This document shows positions 25,316 to 34,634 of a stretch of DNA of 64,000 nt, piece by piece. The translations under genes were made by a program, and so were the position numbers. How positions within the stretch are numbered: position 1 is the first letter of the stretch; every line of letters begins with the position of its first letter. The notes under the pieces are model-generated. The model saw only the letters and a list, made by a program, of their open reading frames with translations. It made no database searches and was not told the origin of the DNA. This stretch comes from Bradyrhizobium manausense (GTDB lineage: Bacteria; Pseudomonadota; Alphaproteobacteria; Rhizobiales; Xanthobacteraceae), in contig NZ_JAFCJI010000002.1 in the NCBI RefSeq assembly GCF_018131105.1, positions 496,001 through 560,000 of the forward strand, written 5' to 3'.

Positions 25316-27115
25316 TCATTCCGCTGCCGCGATATGCCCGAGCTCCACCACCTGGCGCTCGAACAGGCTGCGATAGATGCCGCCGGGTCTGCCCGCGAGC
25401 ACGGCATGCGTGCCCTGCTCGACGATCTCGCCACGATCGAACACCAGGATCCGATCGAGGCTGCGAACCGTCGACAGCCGGTGAGCGATCACGATCGAGG
25501 TCCGGCCCTTCATCAGCCGCTCCATCGCCTGCTGGATCAGCGCCTCCGATTCCGAATCGAGGCTCGAGGTCGCCTCGTCCAGGATCAGCACCGGCGCATC
25601 GGCCAGGAAGGCGCGCGCCAGCGCCACGCGCTGCCGTTCGCCGCCCGACAGTTTCTCCCCGCGCTCGCCGACCAGCGTGCCGTAGCCCTTCGGCAGGCGC
25701 AGGATGAAATCGTGCGCATTGGCGAGCCGTGCCGCCTGCTCGATCGCCTCCAGGCTGGCACCGGGCCGGCCATAGGCGATGTTCTCGGCGAGCGTGCGGT
25801 GAAACAGGATCGGGTCCTGCTGCACGATCGCGATCTGGCTGCGCAGCGACTGCTGGGTCGCCTTCGCGATCTCCTGCCCGTCGATCAGCACGCGTCCATC
25901 GGTGACGTCGTAGAGCCGCTGCACCAGCTTGACGAAGGTCGTCTTGCCGGAGCCGGAGCGGCCGACGAGACCGACACGCTCGCCGGCGCGGATCCTGACC
26001 GACAGCCCGTCATACAGCGGCGCGCGATGGCCGCCATAATGAAAGGTGACGTCGTCGAACACGATCTCGCCGCCTTCGATCGCGATCGGCCGCGCGCCGT
26101 CGGCATCGGCAATGCCGATCGGCTCGTCGTGGATCGCCACCAGCTCCTCCATGTCGTTGACCGAACGCTGGAGGTTGTTGATGTGCATGCCGACGTCACG
26201 CAAATAGGCATGGATGACGTAATAGCTCGTCAGCACATAGGTGACGTCGCCGGGCGTGGCATGCCCGTACATCCACAGCAGCACCGAGCCGCCGATCACG
26301 GATCCCCGCAGGCATAGCAGCAGCGAGAGCTGCGCCATGGCGGTGTAGTTGTAGCGGAACCAGGTCCGACGCACGCGCGTGCGCCAGCGCTTGATGACGC
26401 GGGCGAGCCGCGCATCCTCGCGCGCCTCGGCGCCAAAGGACTTCACCACCGCATTGCATGTCAGCGCATCCGCCAGCGTGCCGCCGACCTTGGTGTCCCA
26501 GGCGTTGGAGACACGCGCCGCCGGCGCGATGTAGCGGGTCGAGAACAGCACCGTCATCGCGACATAGGCAGCCGCGCCGAGCGCGATCACCCCGCCGAGC
26601 GAAGCCCAGTGCACGCCGAGCAGGATCATCGATCCGATCAGCACGACCAGCGACGGCATCAGCGCCAGCAGGATGGTGTCGTTGAGAAGGTCGAGCGCCC
26701 ACATGCCGCGCGTGATCTTGCGCACCGTCGAGCCGGCGAAGGAGTTGGCGTGCCAGTCGGTCGAGAAACGCTGCACGCGCAGGAACGCGTCCTGCGCCAC
26801 CTCGGACATGATCTTCAGTGTGAACGGCACGATCACTTGCAGCCCGCTCAGGCGCAACACCATCGACGCCGCGCCCAGCACCACGATGCCGCCCAGCGCC
26901 ACCAGCGCGGCATGACGCGCCTCCGGATCTGATGGACCACGCGTCAACGCGTCGATCAGGTGCCCCGAAAACACCGGCATGAACAGGTCGGCGGCGGTTG
27001 CTCCAAGCAAGGCGGCGGCGATGGCGAGCGTGCGCCCCGGCTGCTTCAGCCAGTGCCGGAACACGAAGGGCAGGACCACGCGGATAGCCGCGGGCTTCCT
27101 TGAAAGAGCGGTCAT
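25316..27115 (-). CDS. ABC exporter, fused permease and ATPase
   Basis: A 599-residue half-transporter with an N-terminal six-helix ABC transmembrane domain (about 25-325) and a C-terminal nucleotide-binding domain. Walker A is GLVGRSGSGKTTFVKL, the signature is LSGGERQRVALARAF, and Walker B is APVLILDEATSSLD, with the switch His in IVIAHRLSTV. It would work as a homodimer exporting a lipid or drug-like compound; the substrate is not evident. It shares direction with the downstream MATE gene. Confidence 0.93.
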   Translation of the reverse strand: MTALSRKPAAIRVVLPFVFRHWLKQPGRTLAIAAALLGATAADLFMPVFSGHLIDALTRGPSDPEARHAALVALGGIVVLGAASMVLRLSGLQVIVPFTLKIMSEVAQDAFLRVQRFSTDWHANSFAGSTVRKITRGMWALDLLNDTILLALMPSLVVLIGSMILLGVHWASLGGVIALGAAAYVAMTVLFSTRYIAPAARVSNAWDTKVGGTLADALTCNAVVKSFGAEAREDARLARVIKRWRTRVRRTWFRYNYTAMAQLSLLLCLRGSVIGGSVLLWMYGHATPGDVTYVLTSYYVIHAYLRDVGMHINNLQRSVNDMEELVAIHDEPIGIADADGARPIAIEGGEIVFDDVTFHYGGHRAPLYDGLSVRIRAGERVGLVGRSGSGKTTFVKLVQRLYDVTDGRVLIDGQEIAKATQQSLRSQIAIVQQDPILFHRTLAENIAYGRPGASLEAIEQAARLANAHDFILRLPKGYGTLVGERGEKLSGGERQRVALARAFLADAPVLILDEATSSLDSESEALIQQAMERLMKGRTSIVIAHRLSTVRSLDRILVFDRGEIVEQGTHAVLAGRPGGIYRSLFERQVVELGHIAAAE

Positions 27116-27505
27116 GGCATCATCCGGCCGCTGTTGGCGCGAGCCGGCTCCATCGATGGACGCAAGCCGGCCGCGAGGGCGGAGACGGCGTCACTAAAAC
27201 TGACTTTGACTTGGGAAGCGAAGCGACCGGGACGTTTGGGCTAAACCCGGGCCCAATCGAAGCTGGCGGAAGTGGCCTCTAGCAGGCCGAAAACGTACCG
27301 AGCCAGACCATCATCGAGCGCGGAAACGCGATCTGCGAATGCGACGAAATCATGCAAATCTCTCCCCGGTTCGATTGAATGAGGCGCGCTTTATAGATGT
27401 GTCGTTTCCGGTTTGCAACGGGCCCCGCGCGAGATCACGCATGAGTGTTGCATTTTGGTGCGCGGCCGCCCGGTCCAACCGGACGACGACACCGATCCTG
27501 TGACG
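27116..27505. other. Intergenic region upstream of the ABC exporter
   Basis: About 390 bp between the MFS stop and the ABC exporter start, both minus strand, so it should contain the ABC-MATE promoter. No repeat family member, operator-like palindrome, RNA gene or credible reading frame was found. Confidence 0.5.
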
Positions 27506-29092
27506 TCAGTGCGCGTCACCGCCGGCGCCGAACGGCGAGGCCGGCTTGTTCAGCAGCGTCACCAGCACGCTGAGGCTCAGATAGAACAAGGTGAGAATGA
27601 AGAACGCGTCGCCAAAACTCATCACCGCGGCCTGGCGATGCACGATCTGGCTGAGCTGCTTCATCGCCATCAGCGTGGAATCACCGAGTCCCTGGAATTT
27701 CTGCGCCAGCATGGTCAGGGTTTCGGTGGCGGTCGCATTGCCCCAGGTCACGCGTTCCTGGAGGCGCGTGATGTGCAGGTCGGTGCGATCGTTGAGCACG
27801 GTATTGATGACGGCGAGCCCGACCGCGCCACCGAGATTGCGCATCAGGTTGAACAGGCCCGAGGCATTCTTCACCTTGTCGGGCGGCAGCGTGCCGAGCG
27901 CGATGTTGTTGGTCGGCACCATCGCGAACATCATGCCGATGCCGCGCAGGATCTGCGGCACGAGCAGCTCGTAGAAATCGTAGTCGCGCGTGATCCACGT
28001 CATCTGGTAGGAGCCCATCGCGAACACGATCAGGCCGAACGCGATCATGTAGCGCATGTCGAGGCTCGCCATCAGCCGGCCGACCAGCGGCGCGACCAGG
28101 AACATGGTGATGCCCGAGACGAACATGGTCTCGCCGATCATCAGCGCGCTGTAGCCGCGCACCTCGGCGAGATAGCGCGGATAGATGTAGGTCAAGCCGT
28201 AGAGGCCGATGCCCACGCAGAATTGCAGCGTGCTGCCGACCGCGAAGTTGCGGTTGGTGAAGGTGCGCAGGTTGACGATCGGCTCGGCGGCCGTGAACAC
28301 GCGCACGAAGAAGGCAATTGCCGAGGCGAGGCCGATCCAGGCGCAGATCGCCACGGAGGTGTCCTGCAGCCACTCATATTGCGGACCTTCCTCCAGCACG
28401 TATTCCAGCGTCCCGAGGAAGCCGGCCATGAAGAGCAGGCCCCACCAGTCGAAGCGGTCGAGCAATTCGAAATGCGGCTCGTCGAAATCGACCAGCGCCA
28501 GCACACCCAGGGTGATGCCGATGCCGGGCACGACGTTGATGAAGAACAGCCAGTTCCACGACATCAGATCGGTGATGTAGCCGCCGACGGTCGGTCCGAT
28601 CGTGGGAGCCAGGGTCGCAACAAGCCCGATGATGGGGCCGACGATATGGAATTTCGAACGCGGGAACACGGTGTAGGCCGACGCGAACACCGTCGGGATC
28701 ATGCCGGCGCCGAGAAACCCCTGGAGCGCGCGCCACAGGATCATCTCCTCGATAGTCGTGGCGAAGCCGCAGAGCAGGCTCGACGTCGTGAAGCCCGCCG
28801 CCGAGATCGCGAACAGCAGCCGCGTGCCGAAGGCCCGCGACAGGAATCCGGAGAGCGGGATCGCGATCACTTCGGCGATCAGATAGGCGGTCTGGACCCA
28901 GGAGACTTCGCTCGAGCTCGCCGACAGGCCCGCCTGGATTTCGCTCAGGGAGGCCGAGACGATCTGGATGTCCAGGATCGACATGAACATCCCGAACACC
29001 ATGATGATGAAGGCAAACAGCCGCTTTGGCGCGATGCGCTCCGAAGCGGCGGCCGCCATCATGGCAGGTGATGCAGTCGTGGCGTTCGCCAT
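27506..29092 (-). CDS. EmrB-like MFS multidrug transporter (DHA2, 14 TM)
   Basis: A 528-residue major facilitator with about fourteen helices. The N-terminal IIMVFGMFMSILDIQIVSAS is motif D-like (LDxTIVNVA type) and GPTVGGYITDLMSWNWLFFIN matches the DHA2 motif C region. It pairs with the adaptor protein 28 bp upstream to form an EmrAB-type efflux system. The ATG at 29092 is chosen; the frame continues about 100 codons upstream into antisense of the adaptor gene, which is not real. Confidence 0.93.
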   Translation of the reverse strand: MANATTASPAMMAAAASERIAPKRLFAFIIMVFGMFMSILDIQIVSASLSEIQAGLSASSSEVSWVQTAYLIAEVIAIPLSGFLSRAFGTRLLFAISAAGFTTSSLLCGFATTIEEMILWRALQGFLGAGMIPTVFASAYTVFPRSKFHIVGPIIGLVATLAPTIGPTVGGYITDLMSWNWLFFINVVPGIGITLGVLALVDFDEPHFELLDRFDWWGLLFMAGFLGTLEYVLEEGPQYEWLQDTSVAICAWIGLASAIAFFVRVFTAAEPIVNLRTFTNRNFAVGSTLQFCVGIGLYGLTYIYPRYLAEVRGYSALMIGETMFVSGITMFLVAPLVGRLMASLDMRYMIAFGLIVFAMGSYQMTWITRDYDFYELLVPQILRGIGMMFAMVPTNNIALGTLPPDKVKNASGLFNLMRNLGGAVGLAVINTVLNDRTDLHITRLQERVTWGNATATETLTMLAQKFQGLGDSTLMAMKQLSQIVHRQAAVMSFGDAFFILTLFYLSLSVLVTLLNKPASPFGAGGDAH

Positions 29093-29120
29093 GGTCTGAC
29101 CTCGCAGCGCTTGACGGCGC

Positions 29121-30434
29121 TTACTGCGGATGGAGCATGGTGGGATCGTCGAGATCGATCTCGCTGTCGGCGTCGGCCGCACCCTTGTTGGTGTCGACGG
29201 TGGCGTAGACCGACATGCCGGCACGGAGCAGGTTCTGCTTCGCAACCGCCTTCGGCACGCGGATGCGAACCGGCACGCGCTGCACGATCTTGGTGAAGTT
29301 GCCGGTCGCGTTGTCGGGCGGCAGCAGCGTGAACACCGAGCCCGCGCCGGCCGCGATGCTGTCGACGACGCCGGAGAACTTGCGCATGCCGTAGGCATCG
29401 ACCTTGATCGTCACCGGCTGGCCGGGACGGATGCGCTTGAGCTGCGTTTCCTTGAAATTGGCGTCGATATAGACGTCGTCGAGCGGCACGACATTGCCGA
29501 GGCGCTGGCCGACGGCGATGAAGTCGCCGGCGTTGACGAGACGGTTGGAGAAGATGCCGTCGACCGGCGCGCGCACGGCCGTGAAGGCGAGATCGCGCTC
29601 GGCCTTGGCGAGCGTGGTCTTGAGCTCGGCAAGCTGCGCCTGGGCTTCGGCCTGCTGGGCCTTGGCGACATCGACATTGCTCACCGCAACGTCGTAGGCG
29701 GCCTGCGCGGCCTTGACTGCGGCGGCGCCCTGATCGCGTCCGGCTTCCGAGGTCTCGAACGTGGCGCGCGAGGCGAAGCCCTTGTTGCTCAGCGCCTGCT
29801 GGCGATCATAGTCGAGATCGGCGCGCTTGAGGCCCGCTTCCGCCGAGACCAGTTGCGCCTTGGCCTGTGCGACCTGGCTGTCGAGCGCGGCCGTCTGCCG
29901 GCCGATGCGATCGATGGTGGCCTGCTGGGTCGCGATCCGGGTCGCGGCGGCGTCAACCGCGATCTTGTAGTCGCCGTCGTCGATGCGGAGCACGGTGTCG
30001 CCGGCATGCACCAGCGTGTTGTCGCGGGCGAGGATCGACGAGATGTGGCCAGAGACGCGCGCGCCCAGCATGGTGTTGTTGGCGCGAACATAGGCGTCGT
30101 CGGTGGAGACGAAGAAACGGCCGATCAGCGTGTAGTAGCCGGCATAGCTTGCCGCCGCGAGCGCCAGCACGAGGCCGATGCCCATCATCACGAACTTGCG
30201 CTTGCCGGATTTCGGCGCGGCAGCGGCAGGCGCGGATGCAGGCGGGGCCGGCTGGTCGGTCACGGGTTTCTCCGGCGCCTCGCTGGTACGGCGCTTGGTT
30301 TCCTCGACCACATGAGAGCGCAACTGCTCGGCGAAGACTGCGGGTGTTCCGGTCGCAGCTTCACCGTCCGGCGTCGTCGTCTCCACCGCTTCCTGGCGAA
30401 GGACGCGCGCCGCCTGGTCTCTCGATGTGGCCAT
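29121..30434 (-). CDS. EmrA/HlyD-like membrane fusion protein
   Basis: A 437-residue adaptor. A long cytoplasmic N-terminus (about 95 residues, Ala/Pro-rich) precedes one transmembrane helix (VMMGIGLVLALAAASYAGYY), then a biotinyl-lipoyl domain beginning VSTDDAYVRANNTMLGARVSGHI, an alpha-helical hairpin rich in Ala and Gln, and the beta-barrel with AVRAPVDGIFSNRLVNAGDFIAVGQ. The ATG at 30434 has a good GGGGAGG site; an upstream frame start at 30512 lies in the operator region. The gene is divergent from the TetR regulator and sits behind its operator. Confidence 0.93.
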   Translation of the reverse strand: MATSRDQAARVLRQEAVETTTPDGEAATGTPAVFAEQLRSHVVEETKRRTSEAPEKPVTDQPAPPASAPAAAAPKSGKRKFVMMGIGLVLALAAASYAGYYTLIGRFFVSTDDAYVRANNTMLGARVSGHISSILARDNTLVHAGDTVLRIDDGDYKIAVDAAATRIATQQATIDRIGRQTAALDSQVAQAKAQLVSAEAGLKRADLDYDRQQALSNKGFASRATFETSEAGRDQGAAAVKAAQAAYDVAVSNVDVAKAQQAEAQAQLAELKTTLAKAERDLAFTAVRAPVDGIFSNRLVNAGDFIAVGQRLGNVVPLDDVYIDANFKETQLKRIRPGQPVTIKVDAYGMRKFSGVVDSIAAGAGSVFTLLPPDNATGNFTKIVQRVPVRIRVPKAVAKQNLLRAGMSVYATVDTNKGAADADSEIDLDDPTMLHPQ

Positions 30435-30510
30435 AAAGGCCTCCCCAATAAAAACGCGATGCGGGGCAGCCGTCGCACGGCCGCATCTCCGCTCGCCCAT
30501 CCCAAATACC

Positions 30511-30533
30511 ATTGACCGAACGGTTCGGTCAAT
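30511..30533. promoter_or_regulatory. TetR operator between the efflux operon and its regulator
   Basis: A perfect inverted repeat with 11-bp arms, ATTGACCGAAC and GTTCGGTCAAT, around one central G. It lies 77 bp upstream of the adaptor gene and 99 bp upstream of the TetR gene, so it can control both. The TTGACCGAAC/GTTCGGTCAA half-site recurs in AcrR/TetR-type operators. Confidence 0.88.
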
Positions 30534-30631
30534 ATACTTAATATTCCCGGACCGAACCCTACTGGCTCGAATCCTTTATTTACGTTTCATGGTCCTCGCG
30601 CCGACCCAAAACCTTTCGAGACGCTAAACCA

Positions 30632-31267
30632 ATGGTTGCAGCCAACCGCGAACAACTGCATGCCCTCCCGGACGAGGACAGCTCCAAGCGCCGCCAGATT
30701 CTGGCCGGTGCCCATAAGGTGTTCATGGATCTGGGTTTTGACGGCGCCAGCATGGGCGAGATCGCGCGCGCGGCCGGCGTCTCCAAGGGCACCCTCTACG
30801 TTTACTTCGCCGACAAGTCCGCGCTGTTCGAAGCCATCCTCGAGGAGGAAGCGCTGTTTCACGGCCAGGTCGTGTTCAACTTCGACCCCGCGCGCGACGC
30901 CGAAACAACTTTGAAGGATTTCGGCCAGGCCTATCTGCATCTGCTCTGCCGGCCCGGCGGTGGATCGGCGATCCGCACCGTGATGGCGATCGCCGAGCGC
31001 ATGCCCGACGTCGGCCGCCGCTATTATCTGCGCGTGCTGGACAAGACCATCACCCGGCTGTCCGACTATCTCAAGGCCCACGTCGCCTCCGGAGATCTCG
31101 CGATCGACGACTGCGATCTCGCAGCGTCGCAGTTCATGGAATTGTGCAAGGCCTCGCTCTTCCTGCCGTTCGTCTTCCAGGCCGCGCCGCCGCCGTCGGA
31201 ACAGCGCATGGCGGACGTGATCGACAGCGCGACACGGATGTTCCTGAGCGCGTACCGGGCAAAGTAA
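30632..31267 (+). CDS. TetR family transcriptional regulator of the efflux operon
   Basis: A 211-residue repressor. The N-terminal helix-turn-helix covers about 20-65 (ILAGAHKVFMDLGFDGASMG, then EIARAAGVSKGTLYVYFADK). A C-terminal ligand-binding domain with the TetR_C-like LDKTITRLSDYLKAHVASGDL follows. It is divergent from the EmrAB-like operon and most likely represses it and itself through the palindrome at 30511-30533. The inducer is unknown. Confidence 0.94.
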   Translation: MVAANREQLHALPDEDSSKRRQILAGAHKVFMDLGFDGASMGEIARAAGVSKGTLYVYFADKSALFEAILEEEALFHGQVVFNFDPARDAETTLKDFGQAYLHLLCRPGGGSAIRTVMAIAERMPDVGRRYYLRVLDKTITRLSDYLKAHVASGDLAIDDCDLAASQFMELCKASLFLPFVFQAAPPPSEQRMADVIDSATRMFLSAYRAK

Positions 31268-31321
31268 CGGCAGCCGCCCACGCGTTGCACGTCCGGGGCG
31301 CGCAGCACTATATTGAGTGCC

Positions 31322-31663
31322 ATGTCCCGTGATCTTCGCCCGCCTGTCGATATCCTCCATTACGAGATCGTCCAGGAACAGGCCTCAGCGCTTGGACGGA
31401 TGGGCCGCACCCTCGAACAGGCGCTCGCGCAACTACGAGAATTCGACGCCGCCCACGCATTCTCCGAGGCGCCGGCCGCGATGCCGCCGGCCAGGCGCAA
31501 GCTGGTGATGGAGGCTGGGCAGGCGCTCTGGATGTTCGTCGTGCAGCGCGAGGCGACCGGCCTGCGCGACAGCCGCCATATCATGCGGACCTATAACGTC
31601 CCGGCCGAAGTGCAGCGCTGCATGGGACTGGCGCCGGCACAGTCGAAGCCGGCAGCGAAATGA
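31322..31663 (+). CDS. DUF6665-like small protein
   Basis: A 113-residue soluble protein. The segment ILHYEIVQEQASALGRMGRT followed by LEQALAQLREFD is a likely helical core and recalls the DUF6665 proteins of Rhizobiales, which have no assigned role. The second half, RRKLVMEAGQALWMFVVQRE, is also helical. ATG 31322 is preferred to the in-frame TTG at 31313. It follows the TetR gene by 54 bp but is probably unrelated to efflux. Confidence 0.75.
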   Translation: MSRDLRPPVDILHYEIVQEQASALGRMGRTLEQALAQLREFDAAHAFSEAPAAMPPARRKLVMEAGQALWMFVVQREATGLRDSRHIMRTYNVPAEVQRCMGLAPAQSKPAAK

Positions 31664-31709
31664 CACGCTGGGTCGGCAGAGCTGCGCCACACTGCCGATC
31701 TTGTCAGCT

Positions 31710-32909
31710 TCAATCGTCCGAGAACTCGTCTTCCTCGTTGACCTTGTCGTGCTTGCTCTTGCGCGCACCGAGCGAGCCGGTCACGGAGGGATCGCGCGAG
31801 CTCGCATAAGGATTGCGCCGCTGCGCACGCGCGGCAACCTCTTCACCGGAAACTGCGGCCGGCTGGCAGATCAGGCGGCGGCTGGCGCGGCGCATCAGAT
31901 CGACGTGGATATGATCGTAATGATAGACGTTGGAGCCCGGCGCCAGCACTGTGGTGAAATGCGCACACGCGCCCGACTGGACGTCGCGCAGGAACCCCTG
32001 CTCTTCCGGCATGCCGTGCCAGCCCTCCTTCACCGTGATGCGGCGGCCATCGGCGAGCACGAAGGCGGCGACGTCGAGCGCATTTCCGAAAGCGTGCTCG
32101 GAGATATGGGCGTGCGGATTGCCGTTCATGCCGCGGCAGGAATAGGCGGAGATCTGCTTGATCTCGACCACGCGGGCGCCGAACCAGCGCATCGCCGAAG
32201 GCTGCACGCTGTCGGCAAACCAGCGGTCGAGTTCGGATACGATCGGACAGGCAAGCGTCGCCGTCGGCTTCACCGCGACCGGACCGACGGCTGTGACGGG
32301 ATTGCCTTGCGCGGGACCCAGCCGCGGCAGCGGTTGTTGTGTGGGCGCCTGTGAGTACGGCGCCGGACCGGGCTGCCGCGCCGGATAGCTCGGCACGTTC
32401 ATGTAACGCGCTGCGCCCGCGGCATCGGTGCCCTCGGGCGGCAAATCGATCTCGTCTTCCTGCGGTGCCACGCCAGGCGCGCTGAGCGAGACCGGCCCTG
32501 CAGAGGTGCCATAGCCCGCGGGCTGGCGCACGGCGCTTTCAGGATAATTCGATCGCTGCGGATAGCCGGATGCCGGATAATTCGATTGCGGCTGCCTCAC
32601 CGGCCAGCGCGGCTGGTTGCCGACGTTTCCGGGCGGACGCAGATCCTCGTCGGCGAAGCCGTAGCTGCTGGTGCCTTCGCCAATGGCGGCGACCTTCAGC
32701 GGGAATTCAGCGCCGCACATGCCGGGGCCGGAGATCGGATCGATCCGGACGATGTCGGCATTTTCCTTCACGGCGCCCGATTTCAGGCACGCCGCTTCGG
32801 CCTCGGCCCGCCACGGTTCGCGTTCGGCCTGGAACAAGCCGCGTCCGCAACCCGCGAGCGAAACGAGGACGATGGAGCCGACGAGATACAAACGAACTCC
32901 GCGCGTCAT
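31710..32909 (-). CDS. Extensin-like C-terminal domain lipoprotein
   Basis: A 399-residue protein with a lipoprotein signal (LVGSIVLVSLAGC, Cys about 21). A long Pro/Tyr/Gln-rich low-complexity linker spans about 95-210. The C-terminal extensin-like domain (pfam06904 type) spans about 215-345, with LACPIVSELDRW, SAYSCRGMNG, SEHAFGNALDVAAF and YHYDHIHVDL. The SEHAFGNALD and HIHVD histidines resemble zinc ligands of LAS-type peptidases, so a peptidoglycan-related activity is plausible but unproven. It is monocistronic. Confidence 0.9.
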   Translation of the reverse strand: MTRGVRLYLVGSIVLVSLAGCGRGLFQAEREPWRAEAEAACLKSGAVKENADIVRIDPISGPGMCGAEFPLKVAAIGEGTSSYGFADEDLRPPGNVGNQPRWPVRQPQSNYPASGYPQRSNYPESAVRQPAGYGTSAGPVSLSAPGVAPQEDEIDLPPEGTDAAGAARYMNVPSYPARQPGPAPYSQAPTQQPLPRLGPAQGNPVTAVGPVAVKPTATLACPIVSELDRWFADSVQPSAMRWFGARVVEIKQISAYSCRGMNGNPHAHISEHAFGNALDVAAFVLADGRRITVKEGWHGMPEEQGFLRDVQSGACAHFTTVLAPGSNVYHYDHIHVDLMRRASRRLICQPAAVSGEEVAARAQRRNPYASSRDPSVTGSLGARKSKHDKVNEEDEFSDD

Positions 32910-33025
32910 GCGCGCACGTTCGGTGAATTTACTTAAAGACTCTTCAACGTGATGATTTCAGCTTTCCTTAACCATACCGGCCACGCTCATCAGGCGCGGC
33001 CGGTCGCGGCAGCGGCGAAGCAGCA

Positions 33026-33358
33026 TCAGAAATTCGAGCAGTCCGATCCGGTGATGCCGCCGATCTTGAAGTCGCGGCACATCATGCCGGGATCATCAGG
33101 GTCGGGATAGCGATCGTCCTTCTCGCGCACGGTGTGGCTGAAGCGCCAGCCGCGGGCGCGCATGCAGCGCTTGTATCCCCTCGATGTCACCGTGCCGTTC
33201 TGCGGCGCGCCGAGCTGCGCGTCGCAGAAGGAGCTGTCGAGATTCAGCGCATCGTCGCCGCGCTTCTGCTTCAGCAAATTGGTCCAGATGTCGGTATCGG
33301 CGTGAGCCGAGATCGCGCTGCCGATCAGCAGCGCCGCGATGAGGGCGAGACGTTTCAT
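33026..33358 (-). CDS. Small exported protein, function unknown
   Basis: A 110-residue protein with a clear signal peptide (MKRLALIAALLIGSAISAHA). The mature part of about 90 residues has four cysteines and the segment SRGYKRCMRARGWRFSHTVRE. This YKxCMxxRGW pattern is common in small exported proteins of Bradyrhizobium annotated as hypothetical. ATG 33358 has GGAGA eight bases upstream; a TTG at 33364 is in frame. No operon partner. Confidence 0.82.
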   Translation of the reverse strand: MKRLALIAALLIGSAISAHADTDIWTNLLKQKRGDDALNLDSSFCDAQLGAPQNGTVTSRGYKRCMRARGWRFSHTVREKDDRYPDPDDPGMMCRDFKIGGITGSDCSNF

Positions 33359-33459
33359 GTGCAATCTCCTCGCATGCGTCGTCAGTCATCGGTCGCGCGC
33401 AAGGCGGACACCGGTTCGGAGCGGGACGATTACAAATTGGACAGGACACACTCCCTTGC

Positions 33460-33603
33460 CTTCTCCCCTTGCGGGAGAAGGTGGCGCGAAGCGCCGGATG
33501 AGGGGTTGCTTCAGCGAATTCGAAAGCGGGAAATTCACGCGCGGAGAAAGACCCCTCACCCGCCTCGCTTCGCGAGGCACCCTCTTCCAAAAGAGGAGAG
33601 GGT
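33460..33603. repeat. Palindromic intergenic repeat, family E
   Basis: Contains CTTCTCCCCTTGCGGGAGAA, then GGTGGCGCGAAGCGCC and GGATGAGGGG, mirrored at the other end by CCCCTCACCC and CTCTTCCAAAAGAGGAGAGG. This nested palindrome is a familiar filler in rhizobial genomes. It fills the spacer before the DUF2147-like gene. Single copy in this window. Confidence 0.8.
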
Positions 33604-33619
33604 TACACCTCGCGCTCCG

Positions 33620-34438
33620 CTACCGCCAGGTCGTGGTCAATCTTTCCCGTCCCTCCTCGACCCGAATCCAGTCGTAGCCGGAGCACCAGAAGTGACCGAG
33701 CGCGCAGGCTTCGACGTAGAGCTTGCCGGAGCTCTTCAGCGTCATCGTCCCATAATAGGTGTCGCCGCTGGCGCGACTGTAGATGTTGCCGGTCCAGACG
33801 TCGTGCGTTGTCTGCTTCATGTTGACCAGCACGGTCTCGCCTCGGGTCGACGTCTCGGTCAGCGCGTAACCGCATAGCGCGGCGCCGCAGCGTTCGATGC
33901 GGACCGGGCTCTTGGCACCATCGCTCTCCCATTCGCCGAGCGGCATATAGGCCGGCGCGTCGTCGCTGCGCGGCGCGATCGCCACGGTCTGCTCCGACTC
34001 TGGTGCGGCAACAGGCGTATCCGGACGCGACAGATCAACCCGTGGCGGGTTGGGGCTCAGAGCCTCGAATTTCGGTGGCTCGATTTTTGGCGCCGGCGGC
34101 GACACGATGGGCCGCGAACTTGTCGCGGCAAGCACGGGAGCCGGCGGCGCTGAGGGTGCGACGATTGACCCTTGTGGCGGCCGAACCTGAATGACGGGCT
34201 GCGGGGCCTGGACCGCGGGCGCGGGCGGCGGAGACGGCGTCGTGTCGGCATCCTCGAACGGCCGGACGCTCCGATCGGTGGAGATCGAAACGCAGGACAT
34301 TGATCGGCAATTGCGCGGCGCCTCGACACGGAACCGGTGGCCGTCGATCGTGAAATTGTAGGCGCCGGCCCGCGCCGCGGGCGCGATCGCAGTCAGCACG
34401 ATCAAACTATTCACCAAGGTCACGGCAAGCCGCTTCAT
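33620..34438 (-). CDS. Exported DUF2147-like protein, longer paralogue
   Basis: A 272-residue protein with a signal peptide (MKRLAVTLVNSLIVLTAIAPAARA). An N-terminal module YNFTIDGHRFRVEAPRNC, a long Pro/Ala-rich linker (about 60-165) and a C-terminal DUF2147-like domain (about 175-265; PLGEWESDGAKSPVRIERCG, LCGYALTET, VWTGNIYSRASG, YYGTMTLK) follow in order. It is a paralogue of the divergent gene at 34635. ATG 34438 has a better spaced ribosome site than ATG 34444. Function unknown. Confidence 0.86.
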   Translation of the reverse strand: MKRLAVTLVNSLIVLTAIAPAARAGAYNFTIDGHRFRVEAPRNCRSMSCVSISTDRSVRPFEDADTTPSPPPAPAVQAPQPVIQVRPPQGSIVAPSAPPAPVLAATSSRPIVSPPAPKIEPPKFEALSPNPPRVDLSRPDTPVAAPESEQTVAIAPRSDDAPAYMPLGEWESDGAKSPVRIERCGAALCGYALTETSTRGETVLVNMKQTTHDVWTGNIYSRASGDTYYGTMTLKSSGKLYVEACALGHFWCSGYDWIRVEEGRERLTTTWR

Positions 34439-34634
34439 CGACATCTCCCACTCTGTCCGGCCGATGTTAGGCAATTGCACCGCCACTGAATGTGCGCGGG
34501 CTCACCCAGGCTGCGGCGCGGCTGTTGTGACGCCCATCACAGAAGGCCCGACGGCGCCGGCATAGGGTCGAACCACATCCGGTCCGCCACCGACTTCAGT
34601 CCATCTCAGGACCCACACCATTTCGGAGATTGTC

